Below, piece by piece: positions 52,665-61,827 of a stretch of DNA of 64,000 nucleotides. Below the pieces are notes generated by a model. It made no database searches. It was not told the origin of the DNA and saw only the letters and a program-made list of their open reading frames with translations. The stretch lies in NCBI GenBank assembly GCA_900142905.1, contig FSRV01000002.1, positions 248,001 to 312,000 on the forward strand. The letters run 5' to 3'. The first letter of the stretch is position 1, and every line of letters begins with the position of its first letter. The stretch comes from Burkholderia sp. GAS332. GTDB taxonomy: Bacteria > Pseudomonadota > Gammaproteobacteria > Burkholderiales > Burkholderiaceae. The position numbers were made by a program, and so were the translations under genes.

Positions 52665-52988
52665 TCACATTTGAATTGATACGGTATGCGAAGCAATGCT
52701 TATGCTGGGTTCAGCAGTCGAAAGTGCTTGGTCGCACAATGGCAAACGCTCATTCACCTGATCTAGAACGCCCGTTTTTTTCCAGGTCATATACCGAAGA
52801 TAACAAGTCTGTTGCGGCGGGAAAGTCGCCGGCAGCCTGTGCCATTTTTCTTTTGTTTGCTGGACCCAGAGTATCGCGTTGAGGATCTCGCGATCGCTGC
52901 GGCGGGGGCGCCCGCGACCCGACGAAACCACTGGAAAAAGACTCTGAACGCGTGCCCAATCGACGTCGGTGAGGGGGATCTGAAGCAT
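52665..52988 (-). CDS. IS5-type transposase N-terminal fragment (DUF4096-like)
   Basis: The 107-residue product begins MLQIPLTDVDWARVQSLFP and continues GRGRPRRSDREILNAILWVQQTKEKWHRLPATFPPQQTCYLRYMTWKKTGVLDQV, the N-terminal DNA-binding part of IS5-family transposases. The catalytic DDE part (about 150 residues) is absent and no terminal inverted repeats are visible, so it is a remnant or a domesticated DNA-binding protein. The surrounding gaps (52546-52664, 52989-53424) are A+T-richer than the rest of the window and hold no other gene. Confidence 0.6.
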   Translation of the reverse strand: MLQIPLTDVDWARVQSLFPVVSSGRGRPRRSDREILNAILWVQQTKEKWHRLPATFPPQQTCYLRYMTWKKTGVLDQVNERLPLCDQALSTAEPSISIASHTVSIQM

Positions 52989-53424
52989 CTGCGGCCTTGA
53001 ATGACTGAGTGGGAAATTCGCAGTCGTTACATGCTGCGTTGATGCCGATACTAGTAAAAATTTTTTCGTCGGTCAATCGTTCCTGTTGCGGTGCGGTACC
53101 TTTTTTCACCGCTTGTTGTATTGCGATCTTATTCGCGATGCATGACACAGTGGCTGGGTAAATGAAGCGGCACGCTTGTGGAAATCATCGCGCTCAACTC
53201 ACTGTGCAACGTACCGTAACGTCGATGCGAAACGCTACGTAACATCCGCGTTCAAAACACCTGTTTGGCGACGGAAGTAATTTTTAGAAATATTTAACCA
53301 TCTCGTTCAAAACCATTGTCCAGCAAGGTTTATCAGCAATCCTCGTAGTTTGGTCGCGCAGCAAACGCATTACTTGGCACGACATGTGCAAGCGTTAGCG
53401 GGGTTAAAAAAATACGCTTATGCC

Positions 53425-54303
53425 ATGCTAACGCTCGACTATGAAAAGCCTGTCTCGCTCGCAACTACGTTCGGCACGCGTACCGCATGTGTTGAGCAGA
53501 CCGATTGGGACGACTCGCGCGACGATGCGATGGCGCTGAGCGAACTCGAAAACCGCGTCCGCGAAGGTTTGCGCGCCGGTGAATTTCACCTCGTGTTTCA
53601 AGGCGCCCATCGCGCGGCGAGCGGTACGCTGACGCGCCTCGAAGCACAGGTCCGATGGACGCATCCCGACTATGGGCTGCTGCTTCCCGGCATTTTCATG
53701 ATGCCGCTCGAACACCCGCAGGTCGCGCTCGAGATGGCGTTGTTCGTCATCGATGGCGTGTGCCGCGAACTACGCGATTGCCTCGCTTCGAAGATGACGC
53801 TGCTGCCGGTCGCGATCACGGTGCCGGCGCAAGTGGCTATGCTCGAATCGTTTGCCGGCGAGCTCACGCGCATCGCACGCTCGTATGGCGTGCCGGCTAA
53901 CCTGCTTGAGATCGAAGTGCCCGATAGCGCTGATGCGGCGCGTCTCCTGTCTTTGCGGACCCTGACTGACGGCCTTCGGTCGGCGGGCGCCGGCATCTCG
54001 CTGGGTAAGTGGGGCAACGGCACGTCTTCGCTCGCACTACTCGGCGCACTCGATGTGGACACCGTGACGATCGCGTCTGAGCTGATGGCCACGGTCCCGC
54101 GTGATCCTCGGGCCTGCGTGGTGATGTCGGCGTTACTGGATCTGCTTCATGCGCTTGACGTGCAGGTCGTGGTGAACGGCGTCGAGACCCAAGCACAGTT
54201 GCAATGGTTGAGCACATGGCCGGAAGCGTTGGTGCAAGGCTTCCTGTTCTCACGCCCGAAAGTTGGGCTGGTCAATGTGCTGGCGCTAAGTCGCGAATCG
54301 TGA
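53425..54303 (+). CDS. Degenerate EAL-domain protein
   Basis: The 292-residue product (ATG 53425; the frame is open back to TTG 53350) consists of an EAL-like domain (about 45-285): EFHLVFQGAHRA, RLEAQVRWTHPDYGLLLPG, LLEIEVPDSADA, VVVNGVETQAQL and LVQGFLFSRP. Key catalytic residues of the c-di-GMP phosphodiesterase are changed: EAL reads EAQ, the Asn strand reads VAITVP, the DDFGTG metal loop reads LGKWGNG and the following Lys is Thr (VDTVTIA). It is therefore probably inactive as an enzyme and may bind c-di-GMP or a protein partner. The promoter region is A+T-rich. Confidence 0.8.
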   Translation: MLTLDYEKPVSLATTFGTRTACVEQTDWDDSRDDAMALSELENRVREGLRAGEFHLVFQGAHRAASGTLTRLEAQVRWTHPDYGLLLPGIFMMPLEHPQVALEMALFVIDGVCRELRDCLASKMTLLPVAITVPAQVAMLESFAGELTRIARSYGVPANLLEIEVPDSADAARLLSLRTLTDGLRSAGAGISLGKWGNGTSSLALLGALDVDTVTIASELMATVPRDPRACVVMSALLDLLHALDVQVVVNGVETQAQLQWLSTWPEALVQGFLFSRPKVGLVNVLALSRES

Positions 54304-54309
54304 GGATGG

Positions 54310-54335
54310 CCCAGGACGTTACGTAACGTCCTGGG
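54310..54335. terminator. 26-base perfect palindrome after the EAL gene
   Basis: CCCAGGACGTTAC (54310-54322) is followed directly by its exact complement GTAACGTCCTGGG (54323-54335), 6 bases past the stop codon. It can form an 11-base-pair hairpin with loop ACGT, or bind a dimeric protein. There is no T-run. Confidence 0.5.
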
Positions 54336-54421
54336 TGCAATGTCGTTGAGACGAGCACCCGTTGTTCGCTGAACATGGCACCTGGTCGTGCCTTTCACTC
54401 AACGGGCGCTCTCATCTGCTT

Positions 54422-54447
54422 CCACCGGCAACAGAAATTGCCGGTGG
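54422..54447. terminator. 10-base-pair hairpin
   Basis: CCACCGGCAA (54422-54431) and TTGCCGGTGG (54438-54447) pair over a 6-base loop between the convergent EAL and methyltransferase genes. It is followed by TAAAAAAT on the plus strand, so it lacks the T-run of a classical terminator in either direction. Confidence 0.4.
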
Positions 54448-54534
54448 TAAAAAATACCCATCACATTCCTCATACCTTTGATGAATGCTGCGTTGCAATA
54501 AAATGCTCTGTGTCGCGTTCGTAGGATAAACACC

Positions 54535-55803
54535 TCATTGAAACGCGCGTGCGATCCTGGCGAACAACCCATTCCTCGCGATCCATTCAGCGTAAGCCCG
54601 ATAGTCGGGATCGTTCATCAGATGCCGTTCCTCGGTTTTGGCGCGCATGTAGTACAGCAGATTCACGCATGCCAGCGCGAAGCAGTGCGGGAGCGCGTGT
54701 TGCCAGCCCAACGGTTCGATGAACGGCACCGAGACCATCCAGAACGAAAGATTCTTCGTGATGTAGGCGGGATGCTTCGTGAAGCGATAAGGACCCGAGG
54801 TGATGATGCCGCGATTGGTCAGGTTCGAAAACCGCAATCCGAACGCGATGGTGGAAAGCGCGTAGCAGAAGACGAGGGCGATAATCACGGCGCCCCAGAT
54901 GATTCGGACAATGGGTACGGATATCAGCCAGTTGTCCCAGAAGAGCGAGCCCTCGTAGTGGATGTACTGGCTCGAGATCAGCGACCAGAACGGCTGGTAA
55001 CAGACAATCGCAACCAGCCAGCCGAGTGTGGTCGGCTCCGCGCTGCGCACGTGCGTATCGAGAATGCGCAGTGTGCACAGATACCCTACCGTGCCGAACA
55101 TCAGGTCCATCGTGAAGGACAGGTCGTACATGAACCTGAACGTCGCAAGCGAGAACGGCGCGTTCATGGCGTTCACGAGCGATGCGCCGATATGGTCCGC
55201 ATCGGTGGAAAGATAGGTGATCATCAGCGGCAGGAAGAACGCTTTCACCATCCATCCGGCCAGCATTTCACGCACGGGCTTCCAGTTGGCTGGGCGCTGC
55301 CCGCGGAACACCAGGCGGCCCCACGCCATATAGGCATCGTCGGTTTCACGCTGACGCCGGTCCATCCACGCAAAGTAAAACGGCGCGGCCACGATCAGAT
55401 ACGGCGCGAGCGTACCTATCAGGGACCAGAACGGCTTATAGAATGTGCCGTGATACTCGGGCAGCAGCCAGTAGAGCAGACCGATGCCGGCATACACGGA
55501 AGCCAGGGCGGCAAGGCGCAAACCCACGCGCGCAACACTGAGCGGCCGAACCGCCTGGCCGGTCAGTCCGGCGCTTGGGCGGAGATACACGCGCGCGACA
55601 AACAGCTCGTATGCGGCGATCGTCGCGATGATCGCGAGACATGCGGCGGTGCTGCGGCCCGCGCCGTCCAGCGCGGTACTGTCGCGTAGCAGCCAGAGCG
55701 TCAGAAGGCCGACGACGATGCCAAGCAAGCCGACGGAAAACGGCGTCGCCGAACGCGGCCGCTGCTCTTCTACGTGCGCGACGTTATCGAAAGTGGAGTT
55801 CAT
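54535..55803 (-). CDS. ICMT-like membrane methyltransferase
   Basis: The 422-residue product has about ten membrane segments. The C-terminal 110 residues carry the isoprenylcysteine carboxyl methyltransferase / phospholipid methyltransferase signature: GIITSGPYRFTKHPAYITKNLSFW, then EERHLMNDPDYRAYAEW, which bind S-adenosylmethionine. The N-terminal 300 residues are an extra multi-span region not seen in short family members of about 200 residues. The substrate is unknown. It lies 78 bases downstream of the repeat lipoprotein gene on the same strand and may be co-transcribed with it. Confidence 0.82.
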   Translation of the reverse strand: MNSTFDNVAHVEEQRPRSATPFSVGLLGIVVGLLTLWLLRDSTALDGAGRSTAACLAIIATIAAYELFVARVYLRPSAGLTGQAVRPLSVARVGLRLAALASVYAGIGLLYWLLPEYHGTFYKPFWSLIGTLAPYLIVAAPFYFAWMDRRQRETDDAYMAWGRLVFRGQRPANWKPVREMLAGWMVKAFFLPLMITYLSTDADHIGASLVNAMNAPFSLATFRFMYDLSFTMDLMFGTVGYLCTLRILDTHVRSAEPTTLGWLVAIVCYQPFWSLISSQYIHYEGSLFWDNWLISVPIVRIIWGAVIIALVFCYALSTIAFGLRFSNLTNRGIITSGPYRFTKHPAYITKNLSFWMVSVPFIEPLGWQHALPHCFALACVNLLYYMRAKTEERHLMNDPDYRAYAEWIARNGLFARIARAFQ

Positions 55804-55881
55804 GTCATCCTCGTATTCATGACATAGATAGCGGCCGGGCTTTTGATTTTTTAAGTCCCGGCCGCTGTGCTGAATGACCGC

Positions 55882-57930
55882 TTACTTACCCGCGACACCG
55901 CCCAGCAATCCGGTGACAAGGTTCGTCACCGGCGCGAGCGGATTCGTGCTGGTCGAGCCGCTACCCGCACTGCCGGTCAAGCCCGTCACGAGACCGGTGA
56001 CCGGCGCGAGCGGAGACGTCTTGCCAGTCGCGCCGCCGGCGGTCGAGGTCAACGTGGAGACGAGGCCTGTGACGGGGGCGAGCGGTGAGCTTTGGCCCGC
56101 GGCGCCGCTCAGCGTCGACGTCAGCGTGGTGACGAGACCGGTGACCGGTGCAAGCGGACCGCCGGCGCCGGAGGTGCCGCCAGCCGAACCCAGGTTGCCG
56201 AGAAGTCCGGTGACCGGTGCGAGCGGACCGCTGGCGCCGGAAGCGCCGCCGAGCGAACCCAGGTTGCCGAGAAGTCCGGTGACCGGTGCGAGCGGACCGC
56301 TGGCGCCGGAAGTGCCCCCGAGCGAACTCAAGCCACCGAGGAGTCCGGTGATCGGTGCGAGCGGGCTACCGCTGCTACCGCTGCTACCGCTGCTACCGCT
56401 GCTACCGCTGCCACCGGTTCCACCGAGCGAACCGAGGTTGCCGATCAGACCGGTCAGCGGCGGGATGCCGATGCCGCCGCCCGATCCGCCCAGTCCGCCC
56501 AGTCCGCCCAGTCCGCCAAGCGGGCCCAGCAGGCCGGCGATCGGCGCCAACGGGTTGGTCGTCTTGCCCGTCAGCAGTCCGCCCGTGCTCGTGACCGTAT
56601 TGCCCAGCTGGCTCACGATGCCGCCGACATCTTTACCCACCTGATTACCGGTCGCGCCCGACACCTTCTGACCGGCCGAATTGAGTCCGGTGCCGATGGT
56701 GCTCAGCAAGCCGTTGAGCGGCGCGCCGAGGCCCGTGGTGTTGCCGATGGTCTGCGTCGTATTCGAGACCATGAGCGTGATCGGGTTGATGGCTGTGCTC
56801 AGTTGCGTCTCGACCTGTTGAACCGGCGCGCTGGTCAGCGCCGAGTTCAATCCCGAGCCAAGCTTGACGACGCCGTCGCCCACACCGGCGACAACCGTAC
56901 CCACGGTCGATGTGACGGGGGCGAGCGGCGCGAGCGGTCCGGTTCCGAGACTCGTCACCACGCCGCCGACGGCAGTAACGGCTTTGCCGGCGTTGGTCAC
57001 GAGACCCGAAGTGGAGGTCAGGGTCGGGCCAAGCGGATTGGTCGAACTGCCCAGCGTGCCCAGACCTGCGGCGGTGCCGTTGCCGAGCACCTTGACGCCG
57101 TTGCCGAGATCGGTGATGGCAGCGCCGAGATTCGAAGTCGTTGCGCCGTTGACGCCGGGGATCGAGGTGCCGGTAATCTTGGAGCCCGTATCAGCGACGG
57201 TCGTGCCCACGGCAGTCAGGAGGTTGCCGCCTTGGGTGACGACGTTGCCGAGCGGCGTGGTGGAGGCGCCGGAGGTGCCTGAGCTGCTGGTGCCTGAGCT
57301 GCTGGTGCCTGAGCTGCTGGTGCCTGAGCTGCTGGTGCCTGAGCTGCTGGTGCCTGAGCTGCTGGTGCCTGAACTGCTGGTGCCTGAGCTGCTGGTGCCT
57401 GAGCTGCTGGTGCCTGAGCTGCTGGTGCCTGAACTGCTGGTACCCGAGCTGCTGGTGCCTGAGCTGCTGGTGCCTGAACTGCTGGTGCCTGAGCTGCTGG
57501 TGCCTGAGCTGCTGGTGCCGGAGCTGCTTGTACCTGAGCTGCTGGTGCCTGAGCTGCTGGTGCCTGAACTGCTGGTGCCCGAGCTGCTGGTGCCCGAGCT
57601 GCTGGTGCCTGAGCTGCTGGTACCCGAGCTGCTGGTGCCTGAGCTGGAGGTGCCCGAGCTGCTGGTGCCTGAGCTACCCGAAGTACCTGAGCTGCCCGAA
57701 GTGCCGGAGCTACCCGAAGTGCCGGAGCTGCCCGAAGTGCCGGAGCTACCTGAAGTGCCCGAGCTACCCGAACTGCCTCCGCCACCGGACGTGCCGGAAC
57801 CCGAAGTCCCGCCGAGTCCGCCTCCACCAAGCCCACTGCCGGGCTGAGTGATAGTGGATCCACAACCGTAGAGCGCGAGTAAAACTGATGTTGCAACAGC
57901 GATGGCTGTGCGACCGGCGAATTTTTGCAT
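55882..57930 (-). CDS. Repeat-rich surface lipoprotein
   Basis: The 682-residue product has a lipoprotein signal (SVLLALYGCGS). After a Gly-rich start comes a run of about 25 GTSSS pentapeptides (about residues 87-220), preceded by a few GTSGS units. The second half consists of imperfect repeats built on PLAPVTGLV and LGNLGSLGG, with Ser/Gly-rich spacers. There are no cysteines after the lipobox. This composition points to an extended, flexible outer-surface or matrix protein; similar Burkholderia proteins are often named collagen-like, although no strict Gly-X-Y pattern is seen here. Long open frames on the opposite strand result from the repeat's codon pattern. Confidence 0.8.
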   Translation of the reverse strand: MQKFAGRTAIAVATSVLLALYGCGSTITQPGSGLGGGGLGGTSGSGTSGGGGSSGSSGTSGSSGTSGSSGTSGSSGTSGSSGTSGSSGTSSSGTSSSGTSSSGTSSSGTSSSGTSSSGTSSSGTSSSGTSSSGTSSSGTSSSGTSSSGTSSSGTSSSGTSSSGTSSSGTSSSGTSSSGTSSSGTSSSGTSSSGTSSSGTSSSGTSSSGTSSSGTSSSGTSGASTTPLGNVVTQGGNLLTAVGTTVADTGSKITGTSIPGVNGATTSNLGAAITDLGNGVKVLGNGTAAGLGTLGSSTNPLGPTLTSTSGLVTNAGKAVTAVGGVVTSLGTGPLAPLAPVTSTVGTVVAGVGDGVVKLGSGLNSALTSAPVQQVETQLSTAINPITLMVSNTTQTIGNTTGLGAPLNGLLSTIGTGLNSAGQKVSGATGNQVGKDVGGIVSQLGNTVTSTGGLLTGKTTNPLAPIAGLLGPLGGLGGLGGLGGSGGGIGIPPLTGLIGNLGSLGGTGGSGSSGSSGSSGSSGSPLAPITGLLGGLSSLGGTSGASGPLAPVTGLLGNLGSLGGASGASGPLAPVTGLLGNLGSAGGTSGAGGPLAPVTGLVTTLTSTLSGAAGQSSPLAPVTGLVSTLTSTAGGATGKTSPLAPVTGLVTGLTGSAGSGSTSTNPLAPVTNLVTGLLGGVAGK
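57274..57675. repeat. 15-base tandem repeat array
   Basis: About 26 copies of a 15-base unit close to GAGCTGCTGGTGCCT, with silent third-position changes, encode the GTSSS run on the minus strand. The unit keeps the reading frame, so copy number can change by slippage without breaking the gene. Confidence 0.9.
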
Positions 57931-58199
57931 GATGTCCCCGTTGAACGACTATTGGCGGGGTTTACGCTGCAAGTTATGCGCCAAATGCTAGTTACGTCTC
58001 AATTTCAACGAATAAAGGCATATATAGCTAATAAAATTAGTACTAGACGAATTTATCACGTCAAAAACGCGATTATGCCTAAGGCGGCCAAGCTATGTTC
58101 CACGTGTTTGCTACGTAACGCGTCCGCTGGGCGTAACGGCGCGGAGCGGCCGCCAAAACACCGCAGCCACTCCCGCGCCCCGCTTATGTCTCGCGCTGA

Positions 58200-59363
58200 T
58201 TAAAACGCAGCGGTATAGATCGCCAACGCATCGGCCTCAGTAACAGGCCGAGGGTTGTTCACCAGAAGCCGCGTCTGCAACATCGCGTCGCTCGCCATCC
58301 GCTCGAGCCCGCTACGTTCGATGCCGACATCGCGCAACCGGGCTGGAATCGCGGTCGCGGCAATCATCTGTTCGAGCCGCTCGATCAACGCCAGCGTCTT
58401 GCTTTCGGCACTGCCCGTCATACCCGGCACGACCACGTCCGCAAGTTCCGCATACAGATGCGCCGCTGCCTCAGCGTTGAACCGCATCACGTGCGGCAGC
58501 ACGAGCGCATTTGAAAGACCGTGCGGGACGTGATAAATGCCACCGATCGGATACGCGAGCGCATGGACCGCGGCCACCGGCGAATTGGCGAACGCCTGAC
58601 CGGCGAACGCCGCGCCGAGCAGCATCGCTTCGCGCGCCTCGCGGTTCTGGCCGTTCTCGCACGCGGGCAACAGATTGCGCGACAGAAGTTCGAGCGCCTT
58701 CACCGCCAGCATGTCGGACACCGGGTTCTTCAGATGCGCGGAGGTGTACGCCTCGATCGCATGAACCATCGCGTCGACGCCGGTGGCCGCGGTCGCGGCA
58801 GTCGGCAGCCCGAGCGTGAGTTCCGCGTCGAGAATCGCCAGATCGGCGACCAGTTGCGGCGCGACCACCCCCATCTTCTTCGCCTCGCCCACCGTCACGA
58901 TCGACACGGCCGTGACTTCGGAGCCTGTGCCCGCGGTGGTCGGCATCTGCACGAGCGGCAAGCGTGACACCGCGACCTTGTTGACACCGTACATCTCGCT
59001 GAGCGCTTGCTGATCCTGCGGAGCCAGCACCGCGATCAGCTTCGCCACGTCCATCGACGAACCGCCGCCGAGTCCCAGCACGATTTCCGCGCCGGCTTGA
59101 CGCGCGCGCGACGTGGCGTCGAGGACGATGTGTTCGGGCGGATCGGCAATCACGTCGTCGATCACGGTGGCATTCCAGCCATGCGCCGCGAGATCGGCGA
59201 GCGCGGGATTCAGCAGCCCGCTCTTATGAAGAAAGCCATCCGTCACCACGCACAGGCGTGTGAGCGACGGAAATTGCGCGCGCAACAAAGCGCCGAGGCG
59301 GCGCGCGACGCCGAATTCGACGACCATCGTCGGCACGGTTTGAAACCGGAATGCGTTCATCAT
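58200..59363 (-). CDS. Iron-containing alcohol dehydrogenase
   Basis: The 387-residue product begins MMNAFRFQTVPTMVVEFGVARRLG and has the NAD motif EIVLGLGGGSSMDVAKLIAVL, PTTAGTGSEVTAVSIV, and the metal-ligand region GVDAMVHAIEAYTS...AYPIGGIYHVPHGLSNALVLPHVM with the family's Asp and three His. It oxidises or reduces an alcohol/aldehyde; maleylacetate reductase is a close relative. Its ATG overlaps the stop of the monooxygenase gene (ATGA), so the two are translationally coupled. In this glycerol-type cluster a glycerol or glyceraldehyde derivative is the likely substrate. Confidence 0.9.
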   Translation of the reverse strand: MMNAFRFQTVPTMVVEFGVARRLGALLRAQFPSLTRLCVVTDGFLHKSGLLNPALADLAAHGWNATVIDDVIADPPEHIVLDATSRARQAGAEIVLGLGGGSSMDVAKLIAVLAPQDQQALSEMYGVNKVAVSRLPLVQMPTTAGTGSEVTAVSIVTVGEAKKMGVVAPQLVADLAILDAELTLGLPTAATAATGVDAMVHAIEAYTSAHLKNPVSDMLAVKALELLSRNLLPACENGQNREAREAMLLGAAFAGQAFANSPVAAVHALAYPIGGIYHVPHGLSNALVLPHVMRFNAEAAAHLYAELADVVVPGMTGSAESKTLALIERLEQMIAATAIPARLRDVGIERSGLERMASDAMLQTRLLVNNPRPVTEADALAIYTAAF

Positions 59364-59668
59364 GCTGCGTCCCCGGACACCATGTGGCTGGTGACTTCGC
59401 GCCGGTCGAGAAGCGGAATGATGGTGCCGAAGCCGAGGCGTTGGAAGTGCGGCGTTTCACGATGCACGGTGAGGCCATCGGCGTCGCTGTACTGTTCGAG
59501 AATCACAAAGTGGTCGGCATCGACCGGCGAACGGAAGAATTCGTAGTAGAGATTTTTGGGCTCCGCGCGGGTCGCCGCCGCGAGTTCCGTGAGCGGCTTC
59601 ACAATCGCGTCGCCATTACCGGGTTTGGCGAAATAATGCGCGATCACCTGCAGGTAAGCATTAGCCAT
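59360..59668 (-). CDS. ABM-domain (YgiN-like) monooxygenase
   Basis: The 102-residue product (ATG 59668, behind TGGAG) is a single antibiotic biosynthesis monooxygenase domain: YLQVIAHYFAKPGNGDAIVKPLTELAAATRAEP, LYYEFFRSPVDADHFVILEQYSDADGLTVHRETPHFQRL. It forms a ferredoxin-like dimer. Such proteins act as cofactor-free oxygenases, quinol-modifying enzymes, or enzymes or lyases for small aldehydes. It lies between GlpP-like and alcohol dehydrogenase genes, suggesting a role in handling a reactive intermediate. Confidence 0.85.
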   Translation of the reverse strand: MANAYLQVIAHYFAKPGNGDAIVKPLTELAAATRAEPKNLYYEFFRSPVDADHFVILEQYSDADGLTVHRETPHFQRLGFGTIIPLLDRREVTSHMVSGDAA

Positions 59669-59693
59669 CGATGACTCCAACAAGATGGGACCT

Positions 59694-60269
59694 TCAACGT
59701 TCAGGATCCAGATTCCACAATTCGCTGTCGCTGGTGGATACCGCGACGGCGCCGTTCTTCAGCGCATCGAACACGTCGCCCTTGTTGCAGACGAAGCCCG
59801 AAGTGACGATCGGCGGCAAGGCCTTGCGGTCTTGCACGGACAGATGCGAGAGCATCGGCGCAGGCATCAGTTGTACCAGATTCGGATCGCTTTGCTCCAG
59901 TGCCTTCACGCTGCGCGGCCAGGTCGAGCGGTCCGTCACGAACACTTTCTGCATCGTGACGAGACCGGCCCGATTGCCGCGTTGGATCGTCGCCACCCGG
60001 GTCGAGACGAGGCTGGTGACGCCGATGTCCACCAGATACTCGACGCCGCCTTTGTCCTGCGAAAGGCCGTCGCAGCTGTCGATATTGACGATGACATACT
60101 TGCCGGCTTTCGTCAGCGCCGCGACCACCGGGTGCAGTTTGCGTAAATCGACATTCGCGACGATCGAGATTTCGGCGGCGCTTTTCAGAAAGATGTCGAT
60201 CTGCTCGATGCCGTAGAGCGTCGCAATGACCGGGTGGCGTGTGAGGCGCGCCCCAAGTGACTTATCCAT
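59694..60269 (-). CDS. GlpP-like glycerol-3-phosphate antiterminator
   Basis: The 191-residue product belongs to the GlpP family: HPVIATLYGIEQIDIFLKSAAEISIVANVDL, KYVIVNIDSCDGLSQDKGGVEYLVDIGVTSLVSTR, and a late LPPIVTSGFVCNKGDVFDALKNGAVAVSTSD segment, a TIM-barrel-like layout. In Bacillus, GlpP binds glycerol-3-phosphate and glpD leader RNA to prevent termination. It is less expected in a beta-proteobacterium. The upstream leader of this operon lies outside the window, so the RNA target cannot be examined. Confidence 0.85.
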   Translation of the reverse strand: MDKSLGARLTRHPVIATLYGIEQIDIFLKSAAEISIVANVDLRKLHPVVAALTKAGKYVIVNIDSCDGLSQDKGGVEYLVDIGVTSLVSTRVATIQRGNRAGLVTMQKVFVTDRSTWPRSVKALEQSDPNLVQLMPAPMLSHLSVQDRKALPPIVTSGFVCNKGDVFDALKNGAVAVSTSDSELWNLDPER

Positions 60270-60273
60270 GTGA

Positions 60274-61823
<1,550 letters not shown>

Positions 61824-61827
<4 letters not shown>

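Noticed and set aside
57274..57675. Tandem array considered as a CRISPR
   Set aside because: Units are contiguous 15-base repeats with no unique spacers and sit inside a coding frame.
56864..57847. Long plus-strand frame rich in PELLV repeats, and a minus-strand frame of Ala/Pro repeats (57216-57896)
   Set aside because: Both are other-frame readings of the 15-base tandem array; the lipoprotein frame has a signal peptide, lipobox and sensible start, while these have neither.
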